64,000 nucleotides of DNA from Bacillota bacterium (lineage in GTDB: Bacteria; Bacillota; Clostridia; DSM-8532): the NCBI GenBank assembly GCA_023443745.1, contig JAEZTB010000064.1:248001-312000 (forward strand), in the 5' to 3' direction. Positions 17,478 to 26,432 of the stretch are shown here, one piece after another (positions within the stretch are counted from its first letter, which is position 1; every line of letters begins with the position of its first letter). The notes beneath the pieces are model-generated. The model ran no database searches. It saw nothing but the letters and a program-made list of their open reading frames with translations, and was not told the origin of the DNA. The translations under genes were made by a program, and so were the position numbers.

Positions 17478-18896
17478 CTAAAAACGGAAGTCGCGTTTCC
17501 CAGCATTAAGCTCGTCTAAATGTTCAATAGCTATTTTTTTGACCTTTTCACTGGGTATATGATTAAGCTCCTCCAGAATGACCGCTTCACCAATTTTTTT
17601 GGTTTCAGGCGTTGCATAATCCTCCAGGTATTCTTTCAGCGTCATCAGGGCATTGGGCTGGCAGCAGTTTGCGATCTGACCGGACTTGACAAGGCTCATA
17701 AAACGGTCACCAGTACGTCCCTCCCGGTAACAGGCCGTGCAAAAGCTCGGAATATGGCCCAGCCTTAGCAGCCAATTGACTACTTCATCAAGGGTACGCC
17801 TGTCACTGACATCAAACTGTGCTGAATTGTCATCCTCGGCCTCTCGCTCAACATAGCCTCCCACGCTTGTACTGGATCCACCGCTGATCTGCGACACGCC
17901 TAGCTTTAGAACACGCTCACGGGTTTTTTGGGATTCCCTTGTCGATATAATCATTCCTGTGTATGGAACAGCCAAACGGATGACTGCCACGATTTTAGCA
18001 AAAACATCGTCCGATATGGCATTGGAGAAATCGTCCGGGTTGATATCGTCAGCAGGGCGAATCCGTGGAACGCTAATGGTATGGGGCCCCACTCCCTTGG
18101 CAGCCTCCAAATGCTCTGCATGCATTAAAAGACCAACAAAATCGTACCGATACAAGTTAAGTCCAAACAGCACACCCAGGCCGACATCGTCAATACCGCC
18201 TTCCATAGCACGGTCCATGGCTTCGGTGTGATAGGCATAGTCGTGTTTTGGGCCTGTTGGGTGAAGCATTTCATAAGTTTTTTTATGATAGGTCTCTTGA
18301 AACAGGATATACGTGCCTATCCCGGCTTCCTTCAGCTTTCGATAGTTTTCAACGGTTGTAGCCGCAATATTGACATTGACACGGCGGATAGCACCGTTTT
18401 TATGCTGGATTCCGTAAATGGTCTTAATGCTTTCAAGAACATATTCTATAGGACTATTGACGGGGTCCTCACCTGTTTCCAGTGCTAATCGCTTATGCCC
18501 CATATCCTGCAGTGCGATGACCTCACGCCTTATATCATCCTGATTTAGCTTTTTACGTGAAATATGCTTGTTGTCATGATGATACGGACAATAAATACAA
18601 CCATTGACGCAGTAATTGGAAAGATACAAGGGTGCAAACATCACAATACGGTTGCCATAAAACTTTTGCTTGATTTCTTGGGCCAAAGCAAAGATTTTCT
18701 CATTGAGGTCCGTAAGTGTACAATCCAAGAGAACGGCGGCTTCCCGATGGGATAATCCCTTATAGGTTCCGGCGCGCTCTATAATGCTTTCTATCAACTC
18801 CCGGTTGTTTTTATTTCTTTGCGCGTAGTCGAGAGTCTCTAATATTTCTATATCGTCGATAAAATCTGTTGCAGTTTGTGATTTTTTATCATACAT
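17478..18896 (-). CDS. hydG: [FeFe]-hydrogenase H-cluster maturase HydG
   Basis: Radical SAM tyrosine lyase that supplies the CO and cyanide ligands of the hydrogenase H-cluster as an Fe(CO)2(CN) synthon. The 472-aa protein carries the SAM-cluster motif CVNGCIYC near residue 95 and the second, auxiliary cluster cysteines in the C-terminal CTACYREGRTG and NCC segments, which separate HydG from its ThiH relatives. ATG at 18896 has AAAGGGG upstream. It follows hydE by 38 bases. HydF and the hydrogenase itself are not in this window. Confidence 0.96.
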   Translation of the reverse strand: MYDKKSQTATDFIDDIEILETLDYAQRNKNNRELIESIIERAGTYKGLSHREAAVLLDCTLTDLNEKIFALAQEIKQKFYGNRIVMFAPLYLSNYCVNGCIYCPYHHDNKHISRKKLNQDDIRREVIALQDMGHKRLALETGEDPVNSPIEYVLESIKTIYGIQHKNGAIRRVNVNIAATTVENYRKLKEAGIGTYILFQETYHKKTYEMLHPTGPKHDYAYHTEAMDRAMEGGIDDVGLGVLFGLNLYRYDFVGLLMHAEHLEAAKGVGPHTISVPRIRPADDINPDDFSNAISDDVFAKIVAVIRLAVPYTGMIISTRESQKTRERVLKLGVSQISGGSSTSVGGYVEREAEDDNSAQFDVSDRRTLDEVVNWLLRLGHIPSFCTACYREGRTGDRFMSLVKSGQIANCCQPNALMTLKEYLEDYATPETKKIGEAVILEELNHIPSEKVKKIAIEHLDELNAGKRDFRF

Positions 18897-18934
18897 GTTT
18901 GAAAACCCCTTTCAATTGCAGTTCGTACGTGCAC

Positions 18935-19984
18935 TCAATCAGCTTCAACAGGACGAAAATCTCCCCTGTCCACCACAAGCTCGTATCCGATTTTATTTAC
19001 ACGATTTTGCAGGCACATTCTGCATTCTGCGGCTTCTTCTCCAGTGCAGATCTTATTGTCATACAGTTCATACTTCTTACGAACCCTGACCGGGGACAGA
19101 TTGGGCATAACCACATTGGCTCCGGCTAATATCCCCATTTCACGCCCGTTTGGATTGATAGTTCCCAATGCTGTGGTTGCAGGAATAAGTCCATTGGGAA
19201 GCATGAGCCTTAGGAGTCCTATTAAAAACAGTGTGAGCTCCATGCTTCCGGAAGTCTGATCCTTAAAGGGTGTATCCTGGTGTGTGATATAAGGACCTAT
19301 GCCAACCATATGAGGTTGGAGCTCTCTGATAAAAAGCAAATCCTCTGCGAGGTTTTCCATGGTCTGATAAGGTGACCCCACCATGAAGCCGGTGCCGACC
19401 TGATAACCGATTTTTTTAAGGTTATATAAGCATTCCTGTCTGTTTGAAGCTGCCAGACCCGGAGGATGAAGCTTGGCATAATGCCCGTAATTGGCCGTTT
19501 CATGCCGCAGTAAATAGCGATCTGCTCCTGCCTCATAATACTTTAGATATTCCTCGTAGCTTTTTTCACCAATTGACAGCGTTATGGCACAATCCGGATA
19601 ATCTTTTTTGATGGCGGTTATAATCTCGGTCATTTCTTCAACCGTATATTTTAAGTCCTCACCGCCTTGCATAACAAAGGTTCGAAAGCCTAAGGAATAC
19701 CCCTGCTTACAACAGGCCAGAATCTCATCCTTATTTAATCGATAGCGCTCAACCCTGTTATTGCTTCTGCGAATGCCGCAATAGTAGCAATCATTTTTGC
19801 AGTAATTTGTAAATTCAATAAGACCCCGGATATAAATTTTGTTGCCAAAATGCTTTTTCGCGATATTTCTAGCCTTTTCAAAGAGATAATCACTGGTCTC
19901 TTTGTTAAAATGGCTTAAGAGCATTATAAACTCCTCTTTGCTGAGGACTTTGTTTTTTTCAAGCTTGTCAATGAGCTGCAGCAT
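18935..19984 (-). CDS. hydE: [FeFe]-hydrogenase H-cluster maturase HydE
   Basis: Radical SAM enzyme acting with HydG and HydF to build the dithiomethylamine bridge of the H-cluster. The 349-aa sequence has the cluster motif CKNDCYYCGIR near residue 65 and a conserved YLLRHETA segment. The C-terminal RMCLQNRV region resembles the optional second cluster site. ATG at 19984 is preceded by GGAGG and lies 12 bases after the TM1266-like gene, so the three form one operon. Confidence 0.96.
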   Translation of the reverse strand: MLQLIDKLEKNKVLSKEEFIMLLSHFNKETSDYLFEKARNIAKKHFGNKIYIRGLIEFTNYCKNDCYYCGIRRSNNRVERYRLNKDEILACCKQGYSLGFRTFVMQGGEDLKYTVEEMTEIITAIKKDYPDCAITLSIGEKSYEEYLKYYEAGADRYLLRHETANYGHYAKLHPPGLAASNRQECLYNLKKIGYQVGTGFMVGSPYQTMENLAEDLLFIRELQPHMVGIGPYITHQDTPFKDQTSGSMELTLFLIGLLRLMLPNGLIPATTALGTINPNGREMGILAGANVVMPNLSPVRVRKKYELYDNKICTGEEAAECRMCLQNRVNKIGYELVVDRGDFRPVEAD

Positions 19985-19996
19985 AGATGCCCTCCG

Positions 19997-20260
19997 TTAC
20001 TCTTCCGCTTCTTTTGTAATCTTGGAATAGACTGTCTTGGTATTGACGTGGGGAATCATCCCCAATTTGCCTGATAATGCGCTGATAATGTCTTGATTTG
20101 CATCCACCACAATACTGATAATTGAAACCTTGCGCTTGGCATACGGGATTCCCATTCGACCTATAATGTATTGCCCATACTCATGAAGAAGTGCATTAAG
20201 CCTTTCAGCAGAATCCTGATTTTCAACAATAATTCCTATAAGCGCTACTCTGTTTTCCAT
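19997..20260 (-). CDS. TM1266-family iron-only hydrogenase system regulator
   Basis: Small protein of 87 aa with an ACT/NikR-C-like fold, known as the putative regulator encoded with hydrogenase maturases. The sequence MENRVALIGIIVE, SIISIVVDA and the ending KLGMIPHVNTKTVYSK fit the family. Its position directly before hydE and hydG is the classic context. The ATG at 20260 is favoured by GGTGG six bases upstream; a longer frame to 20287 lacks such a site. There is no DNA-binding helix visible, so the mode of regulation is unclear. Confidence 0.88.
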   Translation of the reverse strand: MENRVALIGIIVENQDSAERLNALLHEYGQYIIGRMGIPYAKRKVSIISIVVDANQDIISALSGKLGMIPHVNTKTVYSKITKEAEE

Positions 20261-20340
20261 TAAATCCACCCTTCCTCTTAATTTCATTCTGACATCCTAA
20301 CAGTCTTACTTCATATCAACATGATGTATACAGTGGCATT

Positions 20341-20370
20341 AAAAAAACCCTGTACCACATGGCACAGGGA
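20341..20370 (-). terminator. Rho-independent terminator of the structured RNA
   Basis: On the minus strand CCCTGTGCC, loop ATGT, GGTACAGGG (one G-T pair) is followed by seven T residues. It ends the transcript that begins near 20571 and insulates it from the hydrogenase maturation operon, whose first start codon is 80 bases further on. Confidence 0.85.
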
Positions 20371-20571
20371 TAGTGTAACAAATCCTCTCAGCATTCACCT
20401 TTGAAAGCTGTTAATGGGTCGAGGCTTGTTGTGCGTAATACGCACTCTGTTCACTATGCTCTCGCCTTGCTGCCCGGGACGAACCCAAAAAGCATTCAGT
20501 ACGAACTCATTTTTATGGCTATGGTTTGTTGAGAGAACAGAATCCTAATCTCGCAACGCACCCTAAGGATT
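20371..20571 (-). ncRNA. ssrS: Structured non-coding RNA, candidate 6S RNA
   Basis: A free-standing transcription unit of about 190-200 bases with promoter and terminator but no ORF with a ribosome site. The ends pair as AACAATCCTTAG with CTGAGAGGATTTGTT, giving a long closing stem. Inside are an open region, a stem built from GTTC/GAAC and ATGCT/AGCAT around GGGTTCGTCCCGGGC, and the small perfect hairpin GTGCGTATTACGCAC on the 3' side. Size, closing stem, central open region and the small 3' hairpin fit 6S RNA, which binds the sigma-A holoenzyme. In Bacillus a 6S gene lies near the recJ-rel-dtd-hisS-aspS block. The identification rests on shape and size, not on alignment. Confidence 0.5.
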
Positions 20572-20577
20572 GTTAAT

Positions 20578-20607
20578 ATTATAACATAGTATTACCAAGA
20601 TAATCAA
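20578..20607 (-). promoter_or_regulatory. Promoter of the candidate 6S RNA
   Basis: Minus strand TTGATT (20607-20602), 18-base spacer, TATAAT (20583-20578). Transcription would begin near the A at 20571, exactly where the closing stem begins. Confidence 0.7.
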
Positions 20608-20667
20608 GTGGATTCATTTACTTTATAAACTTTTTTAGCTTTCTGTTGTAATTACTCTTATTGACTG

Positions 20668-22947
20668 TCAATGTTCAAAAGTTCCAAACCAGAACTTATA
20701 TTTCGTTGTTTTACTTTTTATAGCGACACCGTTTATCAGTGATTTTTTGACGGTGATTTTTTCTGATCTGCCCAGCTTACCGACACCTCCACCCGTTTCC
20801 CTGATATGAACGGTGCCCACATCTGTAATAATATTGGCTCCGCTCCTTTCAGTATAAGATCCTGATTGGGTGCTGTCCGAATAGGAGAAGCCTATCTTTC
20901 CGAGCTTTTGGGTGCCCTTGCCTGTGGCGCCTGCATGGTTTAACGCCTCTGAAACGGCTTTTCTGTCGGTAAACCATTTGGTATCGCCGGTTGCGGTAGC
21001 ACCTATGACCTTATGGGTGTATGAGCTTCCATCGGATAAATTGTATGAACCTTTTTTCCCACCCAAAATGGAATTGAATTCGAGTTCAAGGGTTTCACCG
21101 TCATAGCTGGCCGAAACGCTGGCTATACCAAAAATCGGCTCTGACAGTTCAACGCCCCAGGATCCCATATCCGAAGATTCGGAGAATTCGGTGATCGCTT
21201 CTCTTTCTATCTCAGGAACGAAATCCGCATTTTGGGGATCGTTGTTATCTTTGTTATTGCTATCGAGATCATCACCAACGGGATCGTCATTTTGAAGCGT
21301 ATCCTGGAAGTTACTTTTAAACCGTACAAGGTCGGCTTGGGCATAATCCAGCATCTCTTTATAGCTTACCAGGGTGTTGGCGGTATCGGTAACAGGATAC
21401 AAAGGGTTTGCAATAAACTCATATATCCTGTTCTCCCTTTCCCCGCTCATGTCCATGTATAAATCCTCATCCTTTATGTATTTAAGCAGACCCCCATATT
21501 TCAGCCAGTATTCCTCCAGCAGTTGCTTCTGCTCGTTGTAATAAGCCTGGCATATATTCACAAGTCCATTTGAATTGTTTTTTATTTTCTTAAGAATAGC
21601 ATCCTGCCTTTCCACTCTAGCCTGATAAATAGCCAGGGTAGCTTCCACGGCCTTTTTAAATTCAGCTTTTCCCAAATCTGATGAGGAGCTTTCATTGAGT
21701 GGGGCTTCTAATATCTCTGCAAGCCCCAAATCCGAATACTCCTCAGCTTTTTCCCGGAGCTGTTCTTCTTTTTCATCATATCCCTGCTCCATTTGTTGAA
21801 TCTCATTCCACATATCCTCATTGAGCTTGTCAATCTTTTCTTTATTCTTTTCATACAACTGCTTGAGCTTAAAGGTGTAAAAAGAGTCCAATACTTTAAT
21901 TGAATATATTTGCCGTAGATCTGTCTGTACAGGGAATCTTCCTTCTGCGGAGGGTTCAAAGGAATATTCAACATCGGACAAAGCATTATCCGCCGCACTT
22001 TCATAAGAACCATAGTATTCATTTATTTCCATTTCCTTGTTGTATAGATCCTCTAAAAGCTGTTCAAAGTAGTCTGCCGATTTCATAAGGTTGTCAGCAC
22101 CGGTTATTTGCGGAAAGGGTTTTAACGTCAACTGTGAATCAGGAGTATCAGTGCTCATATCTGAAAAGCTTCCGGTATTTTCCTTGGCTATGGTATAAAG
22201 ATCCTCAATAAACGCTTCCTTAAGAGGATACTCATCTTCCTTGGGATCGAGTTGGGATGCCGCTTCAAGGAATGAGTTGAAATGATATACGGAGATGTCG
22301 TTAAAACAGTATTTTGCGCTTTTTATCATGGTTTCGGCGGCAAGCATACTGTTATCATTTTTTAGATGTACAGTAGTAAGCACCTGGTATGCGGGCCCAT
22401 AATCGTTGGATGCGCTTAAAGCCATGCCTGCATACCGTTTGGCTTCTTCAAAATTATCAAGATCCATATAAACATTGGCCAGATTGGTGAGAATCACAGG
22501 GTTTTCAGGCTCCTGAGCCGCAGCCAGTGAAAAGAAATACAAGGCCTCTTCAGAGCCAAACTCTTCAAGAGTCATCGTTGCGAAATTATTTAATAGAAGC
22601 GGGTGGGGATAAGCCTTAACAAGGCTGCCGGCAACGCCTAGAATGTCTTCGCCCGAAAGCCCGATAAAATTGGCCCGAGCGATATCATCGGCCATTTCCA
22701 GAGCCATTTCGGCTTTCTTGCTGTCGTTAGCCTTGTAAAATTCCCTTATAACCCCCGAATCTATATCATCCAGTGAAAAGGAACCGATGATTTCATCCAC
22801 CGCATCTACCAGCTCAACATATTCCTCACAGGTCTCAAGCTTCACAGCTATATCTTCCTCAGCACAACTGGAAAATGAAAAAGTCATTGATACAATCATT
22901 ATAAGAGCAATTACTTTTGAATAAATGGTGTTGATAGATTGCTTCAT
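20668..22947 (-). CDS. Large TPR lipoprotein of unknown function
   Basis: Not recognised as a named family. The 759-aa product has a lipoprotein signal (hydrophobic segment then FSFSSC, Cys near residue 28), so it should be anchored outside the membrane. Residues about 120-230 hold two or three tetratricopeptide-like helices (PVILTNLANVYMDLDNFEEA, ALSASNDYGPAYQVLTTVHL). The middle 300-560 is charged and helical, probably coiled coil. The last 160 residues are Gly/Ser-rich and beta-like (GSWGVELSEPIFGIASVSAS). ATG at 22947 is preferred because GAGGTGG lies 8 bases before it; a GTG at 22959 is part of that ribosome site. It is divergent from the radical SAM gene at 23179, with which it may be functionally linked. 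Confidence 0.75.
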   Translation of the reverse strand: MKQSINTIYSKVIALIMIVSMTFSFSSCAEEDIAVKLETCEEYVELVDAVDEIIGSFSLDDIDSGVIREFYKANDSKKAEMALEMADDIARANFIGLSGEDILGVAGSLVKAYPHPLLLNNFATMTLEEFGSEEALYFFSLAAAQEPENPVILTNLANVYMDLDNFEEAKRYAGMALSASNDYGPAYQVLTTVHLKNDNSMLAAETMIKSAKYCFNDISVYHFNSFLEAASQLDPKEDEYPLKEAFIEDLYTIAKENTGSFSDMSTDTPDSQLTLKPFPQITGADNLMKSADYFEQLLEDLYNKEMEINEYYGSYESAADNALSDVEYSFEPSAEGRFPVQTDLRQIYSIKVLDSFYTFKLKQLYEKNKEKIDKLNEDMWNEIQQMEQGYDEKEEQLREKAEEYSDLGLAEILEAPLNESSSSDLGKAEFKKAVEATLAIYQARVERQDAILKKIKNNSNGLVNICQAYYNEQKQLLEEYWLKYGGLLKYIKDEDLYMDMSGERENRIYEFIANPLYPVTDTANTLVSYKEMLDYAQADLVRFKSNFQDTLQNDDPVGDDLDSNNKDNNDPQNADFVPEIEREAITEFSESSDMGSWGVELSEPIFGIASVSASYDGETLELEFNSILGGKKGSYNLSDGSSYTHKVIGATATGDTKWFTDRKAVSEALNHAGATGKGTQKLGKIGFSYSDSTQSGSYTERSGANIITDVGTVHIRETGGGVGKLGRSEKITVKKSLINGVAIKSKTTKYKFWFGTFEH

Positions 22948-23178
22948 ATAAATAGCCACCTCAGCATCAATTTATTGGGTATTGATTCCATTATAATAAA
23001 TGAATAGATGTGAAAGCAAGTAATCCCAGCGGTCGTCTATTTACTCATTTATAGTGGCATAAATTTAAAACACTCTCTTTATTTATTTCTAGTTCTGGAA
23101 TCATTAAGTAATTTCAAATTGAGACTTCGTAAATCTTCATTTATAATAGAATTAATTCTTGAGGAGGGGTATAGACGG

Positions 23179-24561
23179 ATGATTTTATTTAAAAGCCTTG
23201 AAAGAAAAAAGAAAGCTTGGCGGGACGGAGTTGCTCACGTTACTCTTGACCCTAATGGACCGGGTGTCGCCAGATTACACTTGATTCCTCCAAAACCTTC
23301 TTTTTTTAATGATCCTCCCAGCCTTCTTGTTATCAACGGTACTTGGTTCCTGCCTGTAGGCCCCTCATGGGCAACCATCCTGAGAGTGTTTTTTGAAGAA
23401 CTGCAGCAGTGCTGCAAGGACAAGCATGAAATAAGTCCTGAAGAAATTAAACAGATAGAAGCGGCTGTAGCCGAAAAGATTCATTATTTTTATCCTTCGG
23501 CAAAGGCTCAACTCATTCTTGAGGATTTGGATGAAATCATCACCCTGGCTGTAAACATTGCAACAGGAAAGGATATTCCAGAGGAGACCATGAAGGGTGT
23601 AAGTATTGAAAAATACAGTAAGCTCATGACGGCTCCTCACCGCATGGATCTGATTGTCGCCCCCATGTCCGTCAACAGTAAAAGGGTCTGTCCCCTGGAA
23701 TGCTCATGCTGCTATGCCGATGCGCATGAGATGATGGATATCGATCAACCCTTACCAACCGAAGACTGGAAAAAGATCATTGACCGTTGCCGGGAAGAGA
23801 GAATTCCCATGCTAACCTTTACAGGGGGAGAGCCCCTGACCAGGCCGGATATTGTTGAGCTTGTTGCGCATGCCTCCTGGTTTGTAACGCGTTTGAACAC
23901 CAATGCCTTTCATCTGACTGAAGAGATGGCAGAAGCCTTACATAATGCCAGCCTTGACGGGATTCAAATCACCCTCTATTCTAGCGATCCAACCATTCAT
24001 GACGATCTGGTCGGAAGACCTGGTGCCTGGGAAAAAACGGTGATCGGCATAAAAAATGCTTTAAAGGCTGAGCTCAGCGTCAGCATAAATACCCCGCTTG
24101 TGGAAAGAAACAGGGATTACGCTTCAACCCTTAGGTTTGCACATTCCTTGGGTATTCATTGCGTGGGCTGTTCAAGCCTTATCCCTACGGGTGGAGCCCA
24201 GGAACAGATCGCAACGGGAAAGGCGCTGTCGCCTGAAGAATTAAAAAATATACTGAAAGAAGCCGTGACCCTTTGTAAAGAACTGGAGATGGAAATCTCC
24301 TTTACCTCTCCGGGCTGGTTGGAATCCCAGGAAATTCTTGATCTCGGGCTTCCCAGTGCTCCTGTATGCGGAGCCTGTCTCTCCAACATGGCCATAGCGC
24401 CTAACGGACAGGTTGTACCCTGTCAAAGCTGGCTCAACGGCTTGGCCTTGGGAGATATGAGAACAACCTCCTGGAAGAGTATTTGGAATCACCCTGAATG
24501 TAAAAAAATACGCAGCAATTCAGCAGGAAAGCCTCAATGTGCTTTAAAGGAGGTTAAATGA
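23179..24561 (+). CDS. Radical SAM/SPASM peptide-modifying enzyme
   Basis: Probable maturase that modifies the Cys-rich tail of the next gene's product. The N-terminal 150 residues include RLHLIPPKPSFFNDPP and FLPVGPSWATIL, which look like a PqqD-type peptide-recognition region. The radical SAM core has CPLECSCCYA (CxxxCxxC) and FTGGEPLTRPD. The C-terminal SPASM-type part has CGACLSNMAIAPNGQVVPCQ and a final Cys for auxiliary clusters. Such an arrangement is typical of enzymes that form thioether or other bonds in ribosomal peptides. ATG at 23179 has GGAGGGG nine bases upstream; an upstream in-frame start at 23119 lacks a site. The stop overlaps the next start as ATGA, so the two are translationally coupled. 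The exact reaction is unknown. Confidence 0.87.
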   Translation: MILFKSLERKKKAWRDGVAHVTLDPNGPGVARLHLIPPKPSFFNDPPSLLVINGTWFLPVGPSWATILRVFFEELQQCCKDKHEISPEEIKQIEAAVAEKIHYFYPSAKAQLILEDLDEIITLAVNIATGKDIPEETMKGVSIEKYSKLMTAPHRMDLIVAPMSVNSKRVCPLECSCCYADAHEMMDIDQPLPTEDWKKIIDRCREERIPMLTFTGGEPLTRPDIVELVAHASWFVTRLNTNAFHLTEEMAEALHNASLDGIQITLYSSDPTIHDDLVGRPGAWEKTVIGIKNALKAELSVSINTPLVERNRDYASTLRFAHSLGIHCVGCSSLIPTGGAQEQIATGKALSPEELKNILKEAVTLCKELEMEISFTSPGWLESQEILDLGLPSAPVCGACLSNMAIAPNGQVVPCQSWLNGLALGDMRTTSWKSIWNHPECKKIRSNSAGKPQCALKEVK

Positions 24562-25706
24562 TGAAAATTAAAAGATTGCTTGTTTTTGCTTTGATGACCT
24601 GCCTGTTCTGTTCAAGCGGATTCCTATCGTTTAGTGTTGATCCCGACATCATACATGAAATGGTCGTCACCATTAACCCTCAGGATGACGGATATCTCAA
24701 CATACACTATTCTCTGGATTATGAAGCCGCGACCGATTTTCCTTCCGATATACAGTATCTTGAGGTCGGAGTACCCAACACTGATTTCACATTATTGGAG
24801 TATTCCCCCTCCTCCTTGATTAAAGAAGCCTATGAGAAAAAACAAAACGGCTCTTTCGTTCATTTAAGCTTTGTTGATCTGCCTAAAGCGGGAGACCGCT
24901 TAACTCTGGAATTCACTGTCCGGCAGGGCTCCATGTATAATAAGTCCAAACAGGATGACATATCCTTTCAATTCGTTCCCGGTTGGTTTGATTTCGCCAT
25001 TATCAAGGAGCTTAAAGTCATTGTTGAAACCGGTGGCTTAAATAATGTGGTGGTGATGCCAGAACCTGATGAATGGTCGGATTCAAAAGCTATTTGGATA
25101 ACAAAAAACCTGGACGCCAATGAGAAGGCTGATAAAATATCTGTACTGAGCAGCCGCCTATCCGCCAGCAATGACACAACGAATAGTAATTCTGATTATA
25201 ATACTCATATACCTAATTCATCAAATAACCATAGCAATAACGTCGGTAATCGTACAGGCTCATCCGCCAATGGTATCGGAGTTTTAATAGCTATCTTTAT
25301 CATGCTGTCTTTTTTCTCTGCAGCCGTTAGAACCGGCAGAAGAAACAGATATGGTGCCGGTCGGTATGGCGGTGGTTATTGGGGCAGTCCTCCTCCCCGC
25401 AGCTTTTTCTGGGGCCCTCCTGGTGGAGGCGGGTTTCATGGGCATGGAAGACACAGTGGGTTCCATGGTGGTGGCGGTGGTTTCTTCGGTGGCGGATTTG
25501 GCGGCAGCAGACCCAGTGGTGGATTTGGAGGCGGAAGCAGCAGGCCAAGTGGTGGCGGGAGCAGCAGACCCAGCAGTGGAGGTGGTGGCGGTGCCCGCAG
25601 TTGTGCCTGCGCCTGCGCCTGTGCCGGCGGCGGACGTGTAGGTTGCTCTGAAAGAGGATACCAAGTTTTACATTGGTTAATTAAAAATAATAAAAAATGC
25701 TGCTAA
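24558..25706 (+). CDS. Membrane protein with Gly-rich tail and Cys-Ala repeat, likely radical SAM substrate
   Basis: The 382-aa product has a signal peptide (1-26), an extracytoplasmic beta-rich domain (about 30-200) resembling the N-terminus of DUF2207-type membrane proteins, a Ser/Asn linker, one membrane helix (about 237-257) and a 125-residue tail. The tail is a Gly/Ser/Arg/Pro run ending at 348, then SCACACACAGGGRVGCS (Cys 349, 351, 353, 355, 363), and it finishes with KKCC. With an outside N-terminus the tail lies in the cytoplasm, where the overlapping radical SAM enzyme could reach it. AAAGGAGG precedes tandem ATGs at 24558 and 24561. The tail DNA is far more GC-rich than its neighbours because of Gly codons. 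Function unknown; the tail as a modified peptide is inference. Confidence 0.82.
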   Translation: MMKIKRLLVFALMTCLFCSSGFLSFSVDPDIIHEMVVTINPQDDGYLNIHYSLDYEAATDFPSDIQYLEVGVPNTDFTLLEYSPSSLIKEAYEKKQNGSFVHLSFVDLPKAGDRLTLEFTVRQGSMYNKSKQDDISFQFVPGWFDFAIIKELKVIVETGGLNNVVVMPEPDEWSDSKAIWITKNLDANEKADKISVLSSRLSASNDTTNSNSDYNTHIPNSSNNHSNNVGNRTGSSANGIGVLIAIFIMLSFFSAAVRTGRRNRYGAGRYGGGYWGSPPPRSFFWGPPGGGGFHGHGRHSGFHGGGGGFFGGGFGGSRPSGGFGGGSSRPSGGGSSRPSSGGGGGARSCACACACAGGGRVGCSERGYQVLHWLIKNNKKCC

Positions 25707-25723
25707 CATGCTTAGTAAACCAA

Positions 25724-25757
25724 CAGCGAGTTATTTCTCTCAAGAAATAACTCGCTG
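25724..25757. terminator. Inverted repeat between convergent genes, probable two-way terminator
   Basis: A 15-bp perfect stem CAGCGAGTTATTTCT/AGAAATAACTCGCTG with a 4-base loop CTCA lies 18 bases after the stop of the Cys-tail protein and about 40 bases before the stop of the convergent lipoprotein gene. T-runs are weak on both sides, so termination strength is uncertain. Confidence 0.6.
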
Positions 25758-25797
25758 CTATCTTTGAAGTTGTTATTTAATTATCTCCGTCTTATTT

Positions 25798-26364
25798 TCA
25801 CTTTCCATTAATTGATAGGGTCTCTAAATCAGGAGTGCCATCCTTACCATTGTAGGATATGAGATATTCTCCCTTGCCTTCAGGACTTGTGACAATAATT
25901 TTGTAAAACGGCGGTCCTTCAGGTCTTATAGCTGTTAAAAACAGACCATATCCATCCTCCGTGCTGTCCACCTTATAGGCTGTTCCGGTCTCGATAAGCT
26001 CCTCATTATCCCATGTAACATTCTTTATTTCAATTGTTGCCCCGTTATGTACTGGTAATAGCAAAAGGGTCTCACTTTCATCATCAAACTTTAGGGTTGT
26101 TAATTGAGGTACTTTTTTAAGGGTTTCTTCATCGGGAAAGTTCTTAATAACCGCTAAAGTCCCTTTTCCCTGATTTTCAAGCTTTAAGCTCTTAAGCGCG
26201 CTGTTTTCCTCGTTATTCTGGGCACTATTAGTCGGGGTGCTACTATTTTGGGGGGTGTTTGTGCTTGAGCATGATGAAAATAACAAGGTCATGGACATTA
26301 TCATGATCAAGCTTGAGAAAATAAGTGTATGTTTTTTCTTTATTAACTTCTTTTTCAGCATCAT
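25798..26364 (-). CDS. Small lipoprotein of unknown function
   Basis: Product of 188 aa with a Lys-rich start, a hydrophobic segment and the lipobox LLFSSC, so it is an outward-facing lipoprotein. A Ser/Thr/Asn linker is followed by about 130 residues rich in beta strands (LKLENQGKGTLAVIKNFPDE and KIIVTSPEGKGEYLISYNG). No catalytic motif is evident. GGAGG precedes tandem ATGs at 26364 and 26361. It lies after the repeat array and is not obviously in an operon. Confidence 0.7.
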   Translation of the reverse strand: MMLKKKLIKKKHTLIFSSLIMIMSMTLLFSSCSSTNTPQNSSTPTNSAQNNEENSALKSLKLENQGKGTLAVIKNFPDEETLKKVPQLTTLKFDDESETLLLLPVHNGATIEIKNVTWDNEELIETGTAYKVDSTEDGYGLFLTAIRPEGPPFYKIIVTSPEGKGEYLISYNGKDGTPDLETLSINGK

Positions 26365-26432
26365 TTACCTCCAGGTAGAATAATAATAGTCGCATAAATA
26401 GACGATCCATTAGGTCAATGGTTCATTTTCAT

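Noticed and set aside
25284..25664. Minus-strand and alternative-frame ORFs over the Gly-rich tail
   Set aside because: They are low-complexity shadows of the GC-rich Gly codons of the true gene and lack ribosome sites.
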